64,000 nucleotides of DNA from Pseudomonas sp. S30 (GCF_016518545.1 NZ_JACVTO010000004.1:241296-305295); one strand, 5' to 3'. Shown: positions 46,277-55,208, counted from the first letter of the stretch. The notes: generated from the letters alone by a model not told the origin. Translations and numbers: made by a program.

Positions 46277-47546
46277 CGTCGGCCTCAACTTCAAGATCCT
46301 GTTGCCCAGCCTCATCCTTGGCCAGCTCCACGGCGCCGAGCAAAGTGCGCCAGTCCGCTGTAGGGTTCTGCTCGATTACCGCGAGCAGATTGATAAAAGC
46401 CGTAATGGTCGTGCGCGGCGTCCGGAAATAGGCCTCGCCCAAGCGCTGGTTGCAGTGCGCCATAAACGCTGGGATGGCTTCGTCCGGCAGCAAGAACTTC
46501 TCAGGTTCGCCGAAGGCATAGACATTGCGCAGCTTCTGCAGCAGCACGTAGAAGTCTTCGGGGGTCAGGCTGCTGAGCCGAATGACAGGCCCAGAAAGGT
46601 CAACCAGGCCAGACTTCGCAAAGCTGTTTTCCGCGAGACGCGATTGCAGGGCAGGGTAGCTGTAGAGCCCGCGACGCGTGTCCATCAGAAACTCTGGTGT
46701 GCCGCCCAAGACAAAGCCCAGGCCTTCAGTCGAACCCTGCAGCGAATCATTGAGGATCCGCAGAATCTGTTCGTAATTGGCGTTGCGGGCTTGCGTATTT
46801 GCCAGTTTGTACAGGTTGACCAATTCATCCAGGCAGACCATCAAGCCGCCGAAGCCAGCCAGGCGCACAAACCGTGACAGCAATTTCAACTGATCGTAGA
46901 CGGATGCATCGTCGACGATCGTACGCACGCCCAGCGCAGCCCGGGCATCGGTCTTGGTGGAAAATTCGCCGCGCAGCCAACGGATGGCATCAGCCTTGAG
47001 CTGCTCATTGCCTTCCTCGAAACCGCGACAATAGGCAGCAATGACGTCGGCAAAGTCATACCCGTTGACCATCTCGGTGAGCTCCGCCAGGTACTCACGA
47101 ATGACCACCTCGCTCTCGACGCCTTTAGACCTGGCTTCCGTTTTAGCCTGTGAGATAAATTTCTCAACGATACCCTGGAGCGCGCCGCCATCGGGTTTGG
47201 TGCGCGTGGCCATGTTCTTGGCCAGTTCGGAGTAAAGGGAGCGCGCCTGACCACCCGACGCATGAAGACGACGGTCAGGATTCAAATCGGCGTGCATGGT
47301 GACGAGCTTGCGCTCCATTGCGATGCCGCGAACCAGGTTGAGGAAGAAGGTTTTACCCGCGCCATACTCGCCAACCACGACGCGGAATGCGGAGCCGCCA
47401 TCTGCGAGACGATCAACATCCTTGAGCAGCGAGTCGAGTTCACCCGCCCGACCTACCTGGATCAGGTGCTGTCCTACACGGGGCACAACACCCGCACGCA
47501 GCGATTGAATGACCGCGTCGCGATCCTTGGCTCGTATTTTACTCAT
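46251..47546 (-). CDS. sngB: Shango defence system ATPase SngB (DUF2791, BrxD-like)
   Basis: A 431-residue P-loop ATPase. Walker A is GEYGAGKT at 59-66 and Walker B is GLMVCLDELVNL. The opening VIQSLRAGVVPRVGQHLIQVGRAGEL and the late SLTPEDFYVLLQKLRNVY are typical of the BREX ATP-binding (DUF2791) family. It overlaps sngA by four bases (ATGA) and sngC by 26, so the three genes are translated together. It probably powers or recruits the helicase during phage sensing; the mechanism is not visible from sequence. Confidence 0.86.
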   Translation of the reverse strand: MSKIRAKDRDAVIQSLRAGVVPRVGQHLIQVGRAGELDSLLKDVDRLADGGSAFRVVVGEYGAGKTFFLNLVRGIAMERKLVTMHADLNPDRRLHASGGQARSLYSELAKNMATRTKPDGGALQGIVEKFISQAKTEARSKGVESEVVIREYLAELTEMVNGYDFADVIAAYCRGFEEGNEQLKADAIRWLRGEFSTKTDARAALGVRTIVDDASVYDQLKLLSRFVRLAGFGGLMVCLDELVNLYKLANTQARNANYEQILRILNDSLQGSTEGLGFVLGGTPEFLMDTRRGLYSYPALQSRLAENSFAKSGLVDLSGPVIRLSSLTPEDFYVLLQKLRNVYAFGEPEKFLLPDEAIPAFMAHCNQRLGEAYFRTPRTTITAFINLLAVIEQNPTADWRTLLGAVELAKDEAGQQDLEVEADDELASFKL

Positions 47547-49957
47547 AGGGCTAATTCATCCAGAATTTCGGGGTTGATTTCGATGGGATCATCGCCTTCA
47601 GTCACGGGCATGTCGAACAGCTCAAACGCTGTGTCGTTGATCCGTTCCAGGGCTCCATCCAGCATCAGTTCCATATCACTGGCTGCGTCTTCCAGCTCAG
47701 CGCGGCTCCATTCAGTCCGGGAAACCAACAGACGGAGAAACGCAGAATGCTCGACGTCCAAACCATGAACGGTAGCAAGCTGTTCGACGCAGCTGCTTTC
47801 CTGTTCTTGGGGCGTTTCTGGTTCCGCGGCACCAGAGGTTTCGGTGGGAGACTCTTCATTGAAGACGCTGGCCAGAAGCGCCGATACCTCTGCCGTTTCT
47901 TGTTGCAGACGAGCGACCTTGCTCATGTCCAGTGCGAAGCCTGAACTCATGCCTTCTGACCCTTCCGCCGCAGTTGCCGGCGCGGCAGGCGAAGTCATTG
48001 CCTCCACGATCTGGGAAGGGCGAACGGCTGCACTATGGAGATCGCTGTAGACGAACTGCGGATCGAGGGCGAGCGATTTGTACACGCGCTCAAGTAGCTT
48101 CACTTCCTGCGGCGTCACCTCGCCATCCGCATGTGCTAGGTGGGCCAGGAAGCTGGCAATTTTTCGTTTAGCCTCGAGGGTCAAAGGCTCAAGCTTCTTC
48201 TTGAGGCTTGCCAGCGTGGGCGGTTGCTTCAGCTGAATTTGGAGGTGCGCTTTCAGGCGTTTGCGATGCGCGATGCAGAGGTGATCCCACGAGTCAATGT
48301 GGCCTGACAGCAGACTTACTTCTTCAAGGGAGGTGTCACCGTCTGCTGCAGCGACTGCACTTGCCAGGTCTAACGTCACTGCTGCGGCGCTGTAGGCATC
48401 GGTAGAGCGAAGCGTGCCTTCGTCAGAGTCCGCCGCAAACAGCGCGATGGTGTCTTCAAGCTTTGGGGTACGGCTGCCAGACAGGACGTCGGGTTCCAAT
48501 CCGATCCGCTTGCTCTCCAACGCCTGGGCAAGGGCGATCACTTTGTCACGGGAGAGCGCGCCGGCCGATTTGAATCGACCTGCCAGCTCTCCGAAACTCA
48601 TGCAGATGGTTTCGCCCCCAACGCGTCGCTCCAACTGTTCGAGCTCCGCTTTTGCCTCAATAGGCCAGAGTTCGGTTGGTAACTGCAGGATGGCTTCCAG
48701 GCTATCTCTCGCGTCTGGATTACGCCCTAGATACCGACTGAAAGCGTCGAGTACGGTGGTGCAGTCCTCGACAATGACCTGCAGCTTGTTACGCGTTCCT
48801 GAGGTCGCCGCGACATCAGGAAGATCACCTACGGCCACTGCCGGACTAATCAATCCGGCAGAAGCGGGTCGATAGGCGACCTTCAGCTTGGTCTTGTTCT
48901 GGGGCAGCACAATGCCGTTGGGATAGCGCTTTGCGAATTCGTGTTTGAAGAGCGCTGCGAATTGCTCGGGACACCGCGTCACAGGTGTGCGCCTGGAGAT
49001 GTTGGGCTCTGCAAGTGCCCAGGCCAATGCCCAGCTCGAATTAAGCGGATACTTGTCCACGGCCATCTGCCCCAGCGCAACGCGCAGAGACATGGGCAGC
49101 TCATACCCATCTGCGGGGCTGGCGCCGGGCTCGCTTAGGTAGCTCTCTGGCTGAACAGCGTTCGCGTCGATATGAGCGAGGAAACGGGTAGCGTAACCGC
49201 GGAAAGAATTGCTACCGCCGTAAAGACCAAGTAAACGCTCGACTTCGGCCTTGATGGCCGGGATTTCTGCCTTTGCCTGAGGGTCGGTGGATGCATCGAT
49301 CAGCGCACGGCGTTCAAGCCCATAGAAAAACAGGAACACATAACCCGCATCAGCAGGCTGGCGACGACCTCCTGCCAACCATTGCAGATACGCTCGCCGC
49401 GCCTCAGGCGTGATGCTCCGGTAGCTTGGCCAGTACGGCATCTGTCGCTCGGTGAGGTTCATCGGTGAGCGCGCGATACGAAGCGTAGTGTCGATCAGGG
49501 ACGGTTCGGATTGGCCGAATGGTGTCGCTTGCTCGGTGATGTAGAGCAATCCACCTGGTATGGCCAGCCCAGCCATGTTGATGGACTCGCCTTCTGCAAG
49601 CCAACGAACCCCCTTGGGCTTAGCAGAGGGCTTTGGGATGGCGTAGCTCTGACTATCCCTAGACGAACCGACCTGAACGGTATGGAAGTCTCGCTCGCGA
49701 GTACTGGCGCTGAACTGGACGGTTACAGTGGGGGAGGCCACGTGTCGAGAGGACGCAGCGATCTCGGCCGCATCTTCAGAAGCGTTGGGCTTGGCCCGGG
49801 TAGCGCGTCTGATGGCCCATACCAATACGCAAATGCCGAGGATAACACCGAGGGTGATCCAGACCTGTTTTGGAATCTGTGCCAAGAGGGCAACGACGAA
49901 TAACAAGGCGTACAGAGCGATCGGCCCGCCGTCGCTCCCTTTGCGCTTCCGTGGCAT
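47543..49957 (-). CDS. sngA: Shango defence system TerB-domain protein SngA
   Basis: First gene of the trio, 804 residues. Two hydrophobic helices near the N-terminus (about 12-28 and 32-49) suggest inner-membrane anchoring. A TerB-N-type region follows (SLIDTTLRIARSPMNLTERQMPYWPSYRSITPEARRAYLQWLAGGR). A TerB-like helical domain lies near 560-630 (SFLAHLAHADGEVTPQEVKLLERVYKSL), and the C-terminus is an acidic TerB-C-type tail. TerB with a DUF2791 ATPase and a helicase is the known Shango composition. The promoter should lie just upstream of 49957. Confidence 0.83.
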   Translation of the reverse strand: MPRKRKGSDGGPIALYALLFVVALLAQIPKQVWITLGVILGICVLVWAIRRATRAKPNASEDAAEIAASSRHVASPTVTVQFSASTRERDFHTVQVGSSRDSQSYAIPKPSAKPKGVRWLAEGESINMAGLAIPGGLLYITEQATPFGQSEPSLIDTTLRIARSPMNLTERQMPYWPSYRSITPEARRAYLQWLAGGRRQPADAGYVFLFFYGLERRALIDASTDPQAKAEIPAIKAEVERLLGLYGGSNSFRGYATRFLAHIDANAVQPESYLSEPGASPADGYELPMSLRVALGQMAVDKYPLNSSWALAWALAEPNISRRTPVTRCPEQFAALFKHEFAKRYPNGIVLPQNKTKLKVAYRPASAGLISPAVAVGDLPDVAATSGTRNKLQVIVEDCTTVLDAFSRYLGRNPDARDSLEAILQLPTELWPIEAKAELEQLERRVGGETICMSFGELAGRFKSAGALSRDKVIALAQALESKRIGLEPDVLSGSRTPKLEDTIALFAADSDEGTLRSTDAYSAAAVTLDLASAVAAADGDTSLEEVSLLSGHIDSWDHLCIAHRKRLKAHLQIQLKQPPTLASLKKKLEPLTLEAKRKIASFLAHLAHADGEVTPQEVKLLERVYKSLALDPQFVYSDLHSAAVRPSQIVEAMTSPAAPATAAEGSEGMSSGFALDMSKVARLQQETAEVSALLASVFNEESPTETSGAAEPETPQEQESSCVEQLATVHGLDVEHSAFLRLLVSRTEWSRAELEDAASDMELMLDGALERINDTAFELFDMPVTEGDDPIEINPEILDELAL

Positions 49958-50048
49958 ATGAGTATTCCATAGAGTAGGTAATGGCCAAATGACATTCTTA
50001 CGGATTTTTCAATGCCGGCCAAGTGCAACAGACGAAGGGAGAGCTTGG

Positions 50049-50291
50049 ATGAAAGCATTCAGCTGTGTCGCACGGCGCTCAGGTTGGGACGAAGCTTTGG
50101 AGGTCTCGTTAGGAGCATCGACGAAAGAGTTGATTAGCCGTGTTGTATGGCAGGCGGCGATTGGCGACCAGATGATTCGAGTTTCAACCGCGGTCACGCA
50201 TGCCAATGCGCTTGACCGAATGTACGAAGTCCTGATCATGCAGTGTGGCGTCACACTAGCCCAGAAAGGCGCCGACGCAGGCCAGCGGTGA
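50049..50291 (+). CDS. Small hypothetical protein
   Basis: An 80-residue frame between sngA and dif, divergent from sngA. A good ribosome site (GGGAGA, about seven bases before the ATG) and reasonable codon use support it. The sequence (for example LISRVVWQAAIGDQMIRVSTAV) matches no family I know. It ends 100 bases before dif. Confidence 0.4.
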   Translation: MKAFSCVARRSGWDEALEVSLGASTKELISRVVWQAAIGDQMIRVSTAVTHANALDRMYEVLIMQCGVTLAQKGADAGQR

Positions 50292-50391
50292 GCCGTGGAA
50301 ACTGAAGTCTCGCTCGATGAAGCTATCGTGTCAGGCAAAGTCTAGTTTTCGAAGACTGGTGACATTAGGAACATATCTGACATAGCACACT

Positions 50392-50419
50392 ATTTAACAT
50401 AATATACATTATGCGCATC
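50392..50419 (-). other. dif site (XerC/XerD chromosome-dimer resolution site)
   Basis: Read on the minus strand, the 28 bases consist of an 11-base XerC arm GATGCGCATAA, a six-base centre TGTATA and an 11-base XerD arm TTATGTTAAAT. From memory, E. coli dif and P. aeruginosa dif share the same centre and XerD arm, and each differs from this XerC arm by one base. GGGNAGGG motifs on the plus strand point toward it from the left. This is most likely the chromosomal terminus site. Confidence 0.88.
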
Positions 50420-50467
50420 CTCGCATGGAGCTAGCAGGGCCAAGAGTGGACAGATTTGAAGCAAGGC

Positions 50468-51043
50468 TCACGAAGGTTCAGGCTCATTTCCCGCTTTGGA
50501 CTGGAAATCGGCCGGCGTCATCCCATAGCAAACTATGAACACATCGCGGCAGCCTTGCTCGCGGTACCAAATCACAACGCGCTCGATCATCTGACCCAAA
50601 ATGTAGATCAGCATGTCGTCATAACCGCCTGGCGAGCTTGCTTCGTACGGATAGCGAGCGTTTGTGAAGACGTTACGATAACGCTCAATCCATTCTTCCT
50701 CCTGGTCGAACCGGAGGCGCGCCCGGATATCTGCAGGGACTGCGTGAAAAAGCGTGAGCAGATCATGCTTATCGGCCCGATTACGATCAGCAGCAATCTT
50801 GCCGGCGCGCTGCAGCTCACGGTGAGCGTCATTGATCAACGTGGGGTCAAGGTCGTAGGTTTCGTTGACCTGGCCATGGTTGCCATTGGGCCTAGCTACG
50901 AAACTTTTGAGCAAAATCTCCATGCCGATAGCAGCGTTTACCTGGGCAACAGCCATCATGTCGTGCCCGGTAAGCAGGTGTTTGGCGGCATCCCAGTAGC
51001 GGTAAGCGCTTTCGATCATCCAAGGCGTAAGGTGGTGCTGCAT
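50468..51043 (-). CDS. HEPN-like domain protein
   Basis: A 191-residue, mainly helical protein. The N-terminal SAYRYWDAAKHLLTGHDMMAVAQVNAAIGMEILLKSF resembles the first helices of HEPN proteins, and YRNVFTNARYPYE resembles the late HEPN R-x(n)-RY segment. HEPN proteins are often toxins or RNases in defence and toxin-antitoxin loci. No antitoxin or nucleotidyltransferase partner is adjacent. GGAGA lies six bases before the ATG at 51043. It sits between dif and the filamentous prophage. The fold assignment is tentative. Confidence 0.6.
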   Translation of the reverse strand: MQHHLTPWMIESAYRYWDAAKHLLTGHDMMAVAQVNAAIGMEILLKSFVARPNGNHGQVNETYDLDPTLINDAHRELQRAGKIAADRNRADKHDLLTLFHAVPADIRARLRFDQEEEWIERYRNVFTNARYPYEASSPGGYDDMLIYILGQMIERVVIWYREQGCRDVFIVCYGMTPADFQSKAGNEPEPS

Positions 51044-51160
51044 CAAAATTCTCCGTCAGTTGAGCTACCCCTAGCTAATCCTTGAACGCTAGCGTACAAA
51101 CGTGAGCGTTAGCGGTCACGCATGAGCTACCCTGCCTTTATGATATGATCCTAAGAAATA

Positions 51161-51191
51161 ACTAAGCTAAATGACTATTTAGTTGAGTTAT
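51161..51191. repeat. Left attachment site of the filamentous prophage
   Basis: The arms ACTAAGCTAAA (51161-51171) and TTTAGTTGAGT (51178-51188) flank centre TGACTA. The block 51167-51191 recurs as a direct repeat at 59546-59570 with one mismatch in 25. The secretin stop codon lies inside it. Confidence 0.75.
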
Positions 51192-52423
51192 ATAGGTGCA
51201 TCAACCAAACGCGGGGTCAAGAACAAAACAAGCTCAGTCTGCATCTTCACTGTCGACTTGCTGCTGAACAACCACTTCAAACCTGGAATCTGTCCGAAGA
51301 ACGGCACACTGCGTACAACGGTACTGTCAGCATCCGAATAGACACCTCCCAATGCAACTGTTTTTCCAAAACCAGAGAAAACACGCGACGTAAGAGACGT
51401 TGTGTTGATCGGCGGCACGCCGCTCAAAGCCTTGGAGTAATCAGGTTCATCCTTCGACAAGATCACATCCAGAAGGACGCCAGAATCGTTAACCAGAGGC
51501 GTAACATCGAGCGACAATGCTGCCTGTTTAAAGGAAACCGACGTTGCACCGTCACCAGCTGATTGCTGATATGGAACCTGAGAACCTTTGATTATCTTAG
51601 CCTGATGACGATCACTGGTGATCACACGCGGGCTAGAAATCACACGACCTTTACCAGCCAGTTCCATTGCATCGAGCTCAGCGTCTAGATTGAATGATCT
51701 GGACGTAATACCAAATCCCGCAATTGCAGCAGGCGTCAAACCCAGCGGAACGCTGCCAGTCAATTTGCCGATACCACTTCCGGCAGAAGTTGACCACTTA
51801 ACACCTAGATTTTTAGTGTAAGAGCGATCAACCTCAACAATACGAGCCTCAATAATCACCTGTTTGCGTGAGTAATCCACTGCTTTCAGGTAAGTTCGCA
51901 AATCGACCAAGCGCTCATCACTCATACGAGCAACGACAACTGAAGAACCCTCTTCAGCGTTCAAGCTTTCACCAGGATCAAGTGGGAATGCCTTGATTGC
52001 ATCCGATGATGGAATGTTATGCACTTTCAACACTGAAACCTTATATGAAGGAATCGCACCGGCTGAGGGGATGCCAGATTCTCCTAAAAAAGGACCATCA
52101 CTATCGTGCGCGCGGTCATGTAATGGATATCGGCTGACGTGCAGAAATTTGCCCTCGACCGTATATAGAAGCCCGCGAGGCGCGGTAACAAACTCAATAG
52201 CTTGATCCCAAGTAACATCTTTCATTCGCATAGAAAGCGAACCGGACACGCCATCGCCCAAGACAAGATTCAAACCACGATAATCTGCCAGCACCTGGAG
52301 AGCGTCAGAAACCTGAATTACCTGGAAGTCGAATGTCAAAGGCTGGGGGCTGTCGTCGGCATGGGCTAATGAGAAGACAACCGAAAAGCACAGAATAGTA
52401 ATAAAACGATTTAAATAAGACAT
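51188..52423 (-). CDS. Phage secretin (pIV-like outer membrane channel)
   Basis: Outer-membrane exit channel for virions, 411 residues. A signal peptide ends near SLAHA (residue about 22). The N-terminal ring domain follows (QVIQVSDALQVLADYRGLNLVLGDGVSG), then a KHKQVIIEARIVEVDRSY-type segment, then the secretin core (VISSPRVITSDRHQAKIIKGSQVPYQ, LDVTPLV, KTVALGGVY, LVLFLTPRLVD). No lipobox is seen. Many filamentous phages borrow a host secretin, so carrying its own is notable. The stop overlaps the left attachment repeat. Confidence 0.9.
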   Translation of the reverse strand: MSYLNRFITILCFSVVFSLAHADDSPQPLTFDFQVIQVSDALQVLADYRGLNLVLGDGVSGSLSMRMKDVTWDQAIEFVTAPRGLLYTVEGKFLHVSRYPLHDRAHDSDGPFLGESGIPSAGAIPSYKVSVLKVHNIPSSDAIKAFPLDPGESLNAEEGSSVVVARMSDERLVDLRTYLKAVDYSRKQVIIEARIVEVDRSYTKNLGVKWSTSAGSGIGKLTGSVPLGLTPAAIAGFGITSRSFNLDAELDAMELAGKGRVISSPRVITSDRHQAKIIKGSQVPYQQSAGDGATSVSFKQAALSLDVTPLVNDSGVLLDVILSKDEPDYSKALSGVPPINTTSLTSRVFSGFGKTVALGGVYSDADSTVVRSVPFFGQIPGLKWLFSSKSTVKMQTELVLFLTPRLVDAPI

Positions 52424-52502
52424 ACAGGCCCCCTACTCAACCATTTACGCAGACGAAAGAATGCAGCTGTGATTAATACTTAGATGAAGCGAGGCCGATT
52501 GC

Positions 52503-53591
52503 TTAGCCGGATGGACTGCTTACGCTACGCTGAGCAGTCCCACCGCCTAAGCCCCCGATGATAGGCGGAATACTGAAAGAAGATTTTCGCGGAGTCCAAG
52601 TTGTGACGCGCTCACCGTCTACGTCGCAGTAAGCTTCTTTGAAATCAGTGAAAAAACGGCATCTTGAGAAAGCGATATAGCGAGTGCGGGCTGACGTATC
52701 AATAAGTACAGCAACAGACACGTCAACCTTTGAGTTAGGATCTGGCTGTGATGGATGAATAAAGCCAGTCAGTCGCCAGGTTTCAGAGTATATAACGGAT
52801 GGAGGCGTTGCTGACTTAGGTACTGAAGCTACGGTTGGAGCTGGAGAATGAGCTGGGACCTGCTGAATTTTGTCAGGCGACTTATTAAAGAAACTCTTAA
52901 CTCCAAGAGTACCAAAAAGCAGACCGGCGACAACAACAAAAGCCAACGACCATAAACCGTATGAACGCAAAAAAGATGCACTCTTGTCAGCCACGGACTC
53001 ATCACCAACGGCGCCGGTAGCGGAATGAGTCGCAGACTTGTAGTAGTTTTGAATGACCTTATCAAAACGTCCAGGGAATTGACGGACGCGGCTAGAGACA
53101 GGAGGTTTATCTCCTGTAACGACACCTGAATAAACATCAACCCTGTAGATTTTCTTGGATATCTTGACAACTCTAAAGGTTGTTTCAATAAGCGTTCTTG
53201 CCCAGCTAGGAATTTGGGAAAGGTCCTGAGTCACAATCACAATGCGCATTGAGTTGTTTTTTGCATCGACCATATGACGATGTTCGGCAAGTAGTGTCTT
53301 GTCCCAGGGATTTGCTTGGTTCGACTTTTGGCCCTGCGGCCAACGACGCCATGCCTCATCAATAATGAGAACACACCCTGGAAGAACGTATTCAGCAAGA
53401 TCAGGTAAGTCAAACCAGTCAGAAGGAAGCTGCTGAATGGTGCCGCCAAAATCGGCAAGCAAATCGTCAGCGTTCAAAGGAATATTAGTGACGACATGCC
53501 GATTTTGCTTAAGAGACGGTATAACTACTCGCTCGACGACACCATAGCTCTTGCCGTGGCCGGGCTTGCCAACATATGCATGAATTGCCAT
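52503..53591 (-). CDS. zot: Zot-family assembly ATPase (pI-like)
   Basis: Inner-membrane ATPase driving virion assembly and export, 362 residues. The Walker A motif GKPGHGKS is at the very N-terminus, and VLPGCVLIIDEAWRRWPQG is the Zot Walker B region. A single membrane helix lies near 225-250 (YGLWSLAFVVVAGLLFGTLGV), followed by a periplasmic tail that may contact the secretin. The ATG at 53591 overlaps the pVI-like stop (TAATG). Confidence 0.92.
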   Translation of the reverse strand: MAIHAYVGKPGHGKSYGVVERVVIPSLKQNRHVVTNIPLNADDLLADFGGTIQQLPSDWFDLPDLAEYVLPGCVLIIDEAWRRWPQGQKSNQANPWDKTLLAEHRHMVDAKNNSMRIVIVTQDLSQIPSWARTLIETTFRVVKISKKIYRVDVYSGVVTGDKPPVSSRVRQFPGRFDKVIQNYYKSATHSATGAVGDESVADKSASFLRSYGLWSLAFVVVAGLLFGTLGVKSFFNKSPDKIQQVPAHSPAPTVASVPKSATPPSVIYSETWRLTGFIHPSQPDPNSKVDVSVAVLIDTSARTRYIAFSRCRFFTDFKEAYCDVDGERVTTWTPRKSSFSIPPIIGGLGGGTAQRSVSSPSG

Positions 53592-53878
53592 TAGCCAACC
53601 ACCGGCAAACGACGAATCATGAAGCGGATGACATAAGCCGTCAGTAATGCGCCTAATCCAAACTGAACTTGGAAAATATTCATAAAGTACCAAACTGAAT
53701 CGGGTATCTGATCAAACGCCGTTGCTGACAATCTAATCTGGTCAGCTAAGCCCAAAGCGTCGAGCAGATAAAGGAGCGCACTCCAAAGCCAGCCAAAAAC
53801 CAAGAACATTAGGTCAATGAGCCAGCCTGCAATTTGCTCGAGAATAGATTTTAGCCAACTAGCAAGCGCAGACAACAT
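53591..53878 (-). CDS. Minor coat protein of the pVI / DUF2523 type
   Basis: A 95-residue membrane protein with two hydrophobic stretches (WLIDLMFLVFGWLWSALLYLLDALG and FGLGALLTAYVIRFMI). In Ff phages pVI caps the virion with pIII. GAGGT lies five bases before the ATG at 53878. It sits between the adsorption gene and zot, exactly as gene VI in Ff. Confidence 0.82.
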   Translation of the reverse strand: MLSALASWLKSILEQIAGWLIDLMFLVFGWLWSALLYLLDALGLADQIRLSATAFDQIPDSVWYFMNIFQVQFGLGALLTAYVIRFMIRRLPVVG

Positions 53879-53886
53879 TAGGCACC

Positions 53887-55206
53887 TCAAGCGGAAAGAA
53901 CAATACGCACAGCAAGAAAAGACCAAATAGCGACAAAAATAGCTTTCAATATTGGCGCGATCAGATCAAACAGCTTGCAGTGAGTGTCAAAAACAATCTC
54001 TTGGGAGAAAAGATTTACAGATCCTACTGGGCAAATAGCTGAAGTGTGAGAAGAACCGTCGAAAGCATTTTTTGCTGTCATGTAAGTGTTCGATTCAGCC
54101 ATTTTTTGCTTCATCTCAATAAATTGAGCTTTTGCCTGAGCTTCACGACCGGCAATAGACTTAGACAAATCTAGAAGACCAGGTGGGGTAAAGGTATCGT
54201 CATGTGAAGATCCACCCTCGGAACCACCGCCAGTTCCGCCACCAGTGCTGCCACCGCCGCCAGTACCGCCACCAGTGCTACCACCGCCGCCAGAACCACC
54301 ACCAGTGCTAGCACCGCCGCCAGAACCACCACCAGTACTGCCACCGCCGCCAGAACCACCACCAGTACTGCCACCGCCGCCAGTACCACCACCAGTACTG
54401 CCACCGCCGCCAGTACCACCACCAGTACTGACACCGCCGCCAGTACCGCCACCACCAGCAGGGTCTTTAGGTATTGGAGTACACTGCTTACTGCCATCAA
54501 CAAACTCATATCCTTCAGGGCAGGCATCAGTAAGTTCGTCACCTACTTCGCCTGGGACGATGGAAGGATCAGTAGTGCAAGCTATTTCATGGCCAGCAGA
54601 ATCGAAAGTTAGATAATAACGATAGTTACAGAAGCCTTCATTATCCGAACCGATTGTCATATAACATTTGTCGCTGCGATCAGCGGTGTAGCTGCAACTG
54701 TTGCTGCAAACGTTTTCACCGGGGGGTCTAGAAAGAACGATACGCTTCCCTTCCTGGGATGTAATTACGGAAGAAGGCAAGCCCTTGAAAACTTGGCTTG
54801 CCTCACAACTAAAAGGGCGGGATACCCAAGCAAAGTCATCGCGCCCCTGATAAATGGTTTTCAGCTTGCCGAACTCGAAAACTTTAAGAGTTGATTTAAA
54901 CTTACAAGTATACATATAGTAAAGGGGAGGACTGTGAGGCTGACAATTAATACCTTCCGCCTCCCAAGATAGGAAGTTTGACCCGTAAAGATTCATCATC
55001 CAAGTTCGATATGCGTATATGTATTGCAATGCCGCATCGCCAGGGGTCTGAGAGTAATACCCCTTACTTCTACAAGTTTCATAAGCTGGGTTAGGGGTAT
55101 TGGTGCCATTGTAGCAGGCCCAGTATTCCTGACCTGCGTGGGCATTGTCTAAAAAAACAAAAGGGGCCCATACGGCGAATAAAGCATAGAGAACTATTTT
55201 TCTCAC
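53887..55206 (-). CDS. Adsorption protein (pIII-like) with glycine-rich repeats
   Basis: Tip protein mediating pilus and receptor binding, about 439 residues. A signal peptide (VRKIVLYALFAVWAPFVFLDNAHA) supports the GTG start at 55206, two bases after a tiny upstream gene. A Cys-rich N-terminal domain of about 210 residues follows. Seven 10-residue units of the form TGGG[TS]GGGGS make a flexible linker, like the glycine linkers of Ff pIII. The C-terminal domain ends in a membrane anchor (AIWSFLAVRIVLSA). The frame runs upstream to 55290 without a better start. Confidence 0.85.
   Translation of the reverse strand: MRKIVLYALFAVWAPFVFLDNAHAGQEYWACYNGTNTPNPAYETCRSKGYYSQTPGDAALQYIYAYRTWMMNLYGSNFLSWEAEGINCQPHSPPLYYMYTCKFKSTLKVFEFGKLKTIYQGRDDFAWVSRPFSCEASQVFKGLPSSVITSQEGKRIVLSRPPGENVCSNSCSYTADRSDKCYMTIGSDNEGFCNYRYYLTFDSAGHEIACTTDPSIVPGEVGDELTDACPEGYEFVDGSKQCTPIPKDPAGGGGTGGGVSTGGGTGGGGSTGGGTGGGGSTGGGSGGGGSTGGGSGGGASTGGGSGGGGSTGGGTGGGGSTGGGTGGGSEGGSSHDDTFTPPGLLDLSKSIAGREAQAKAQFIEMKQKMAESNTYMTAKNAFDGSSHTSAICPVGSVNLFSQEIVFDTHCKLFDLIAPILKAIFVAIWSFLAVRIVLSA
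54241..54450 (-). repeat. Seven tandem 30-base repeats in the adsorption gene
   Basis: Units of 30 bases (minus-strand sense encoding TGGG[TS]GGGGS) start at 54241, 54271, 54301, 54331, 54361, 54391 and 54421. They differ at a few positions (GTA/GAA, GCT/ACT). They encode the glycine linker of the pIII-like protein. Confidence 0.92.
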
Positions 55207-55208
55207 AG

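Noticed and set aside
44036..49957. Type 2 BREX system
   Set aside because: The ATPase and helicase resemble BrxD and BrxHI, but no pglX, pglZ, pglW or pglY is present; with the TerB protein the set fits Shango.
50392..50419. dif as the phage integration site
   Set aside because: The direct repeats that bound the phage are at 51167 and 59546 and differ from dif; only one dif copy is present.
54241..54450. CRISPR-like regular repeats
   Set aside because: The 30-base units are directly tandem without unique spacers and are in frame within a coding gene.
54245..54616. Plus-strand proline-rich frame
   Set aside because: It is the reverse complement of the glycine repeats of the phage adsorption gene and has no independent support.
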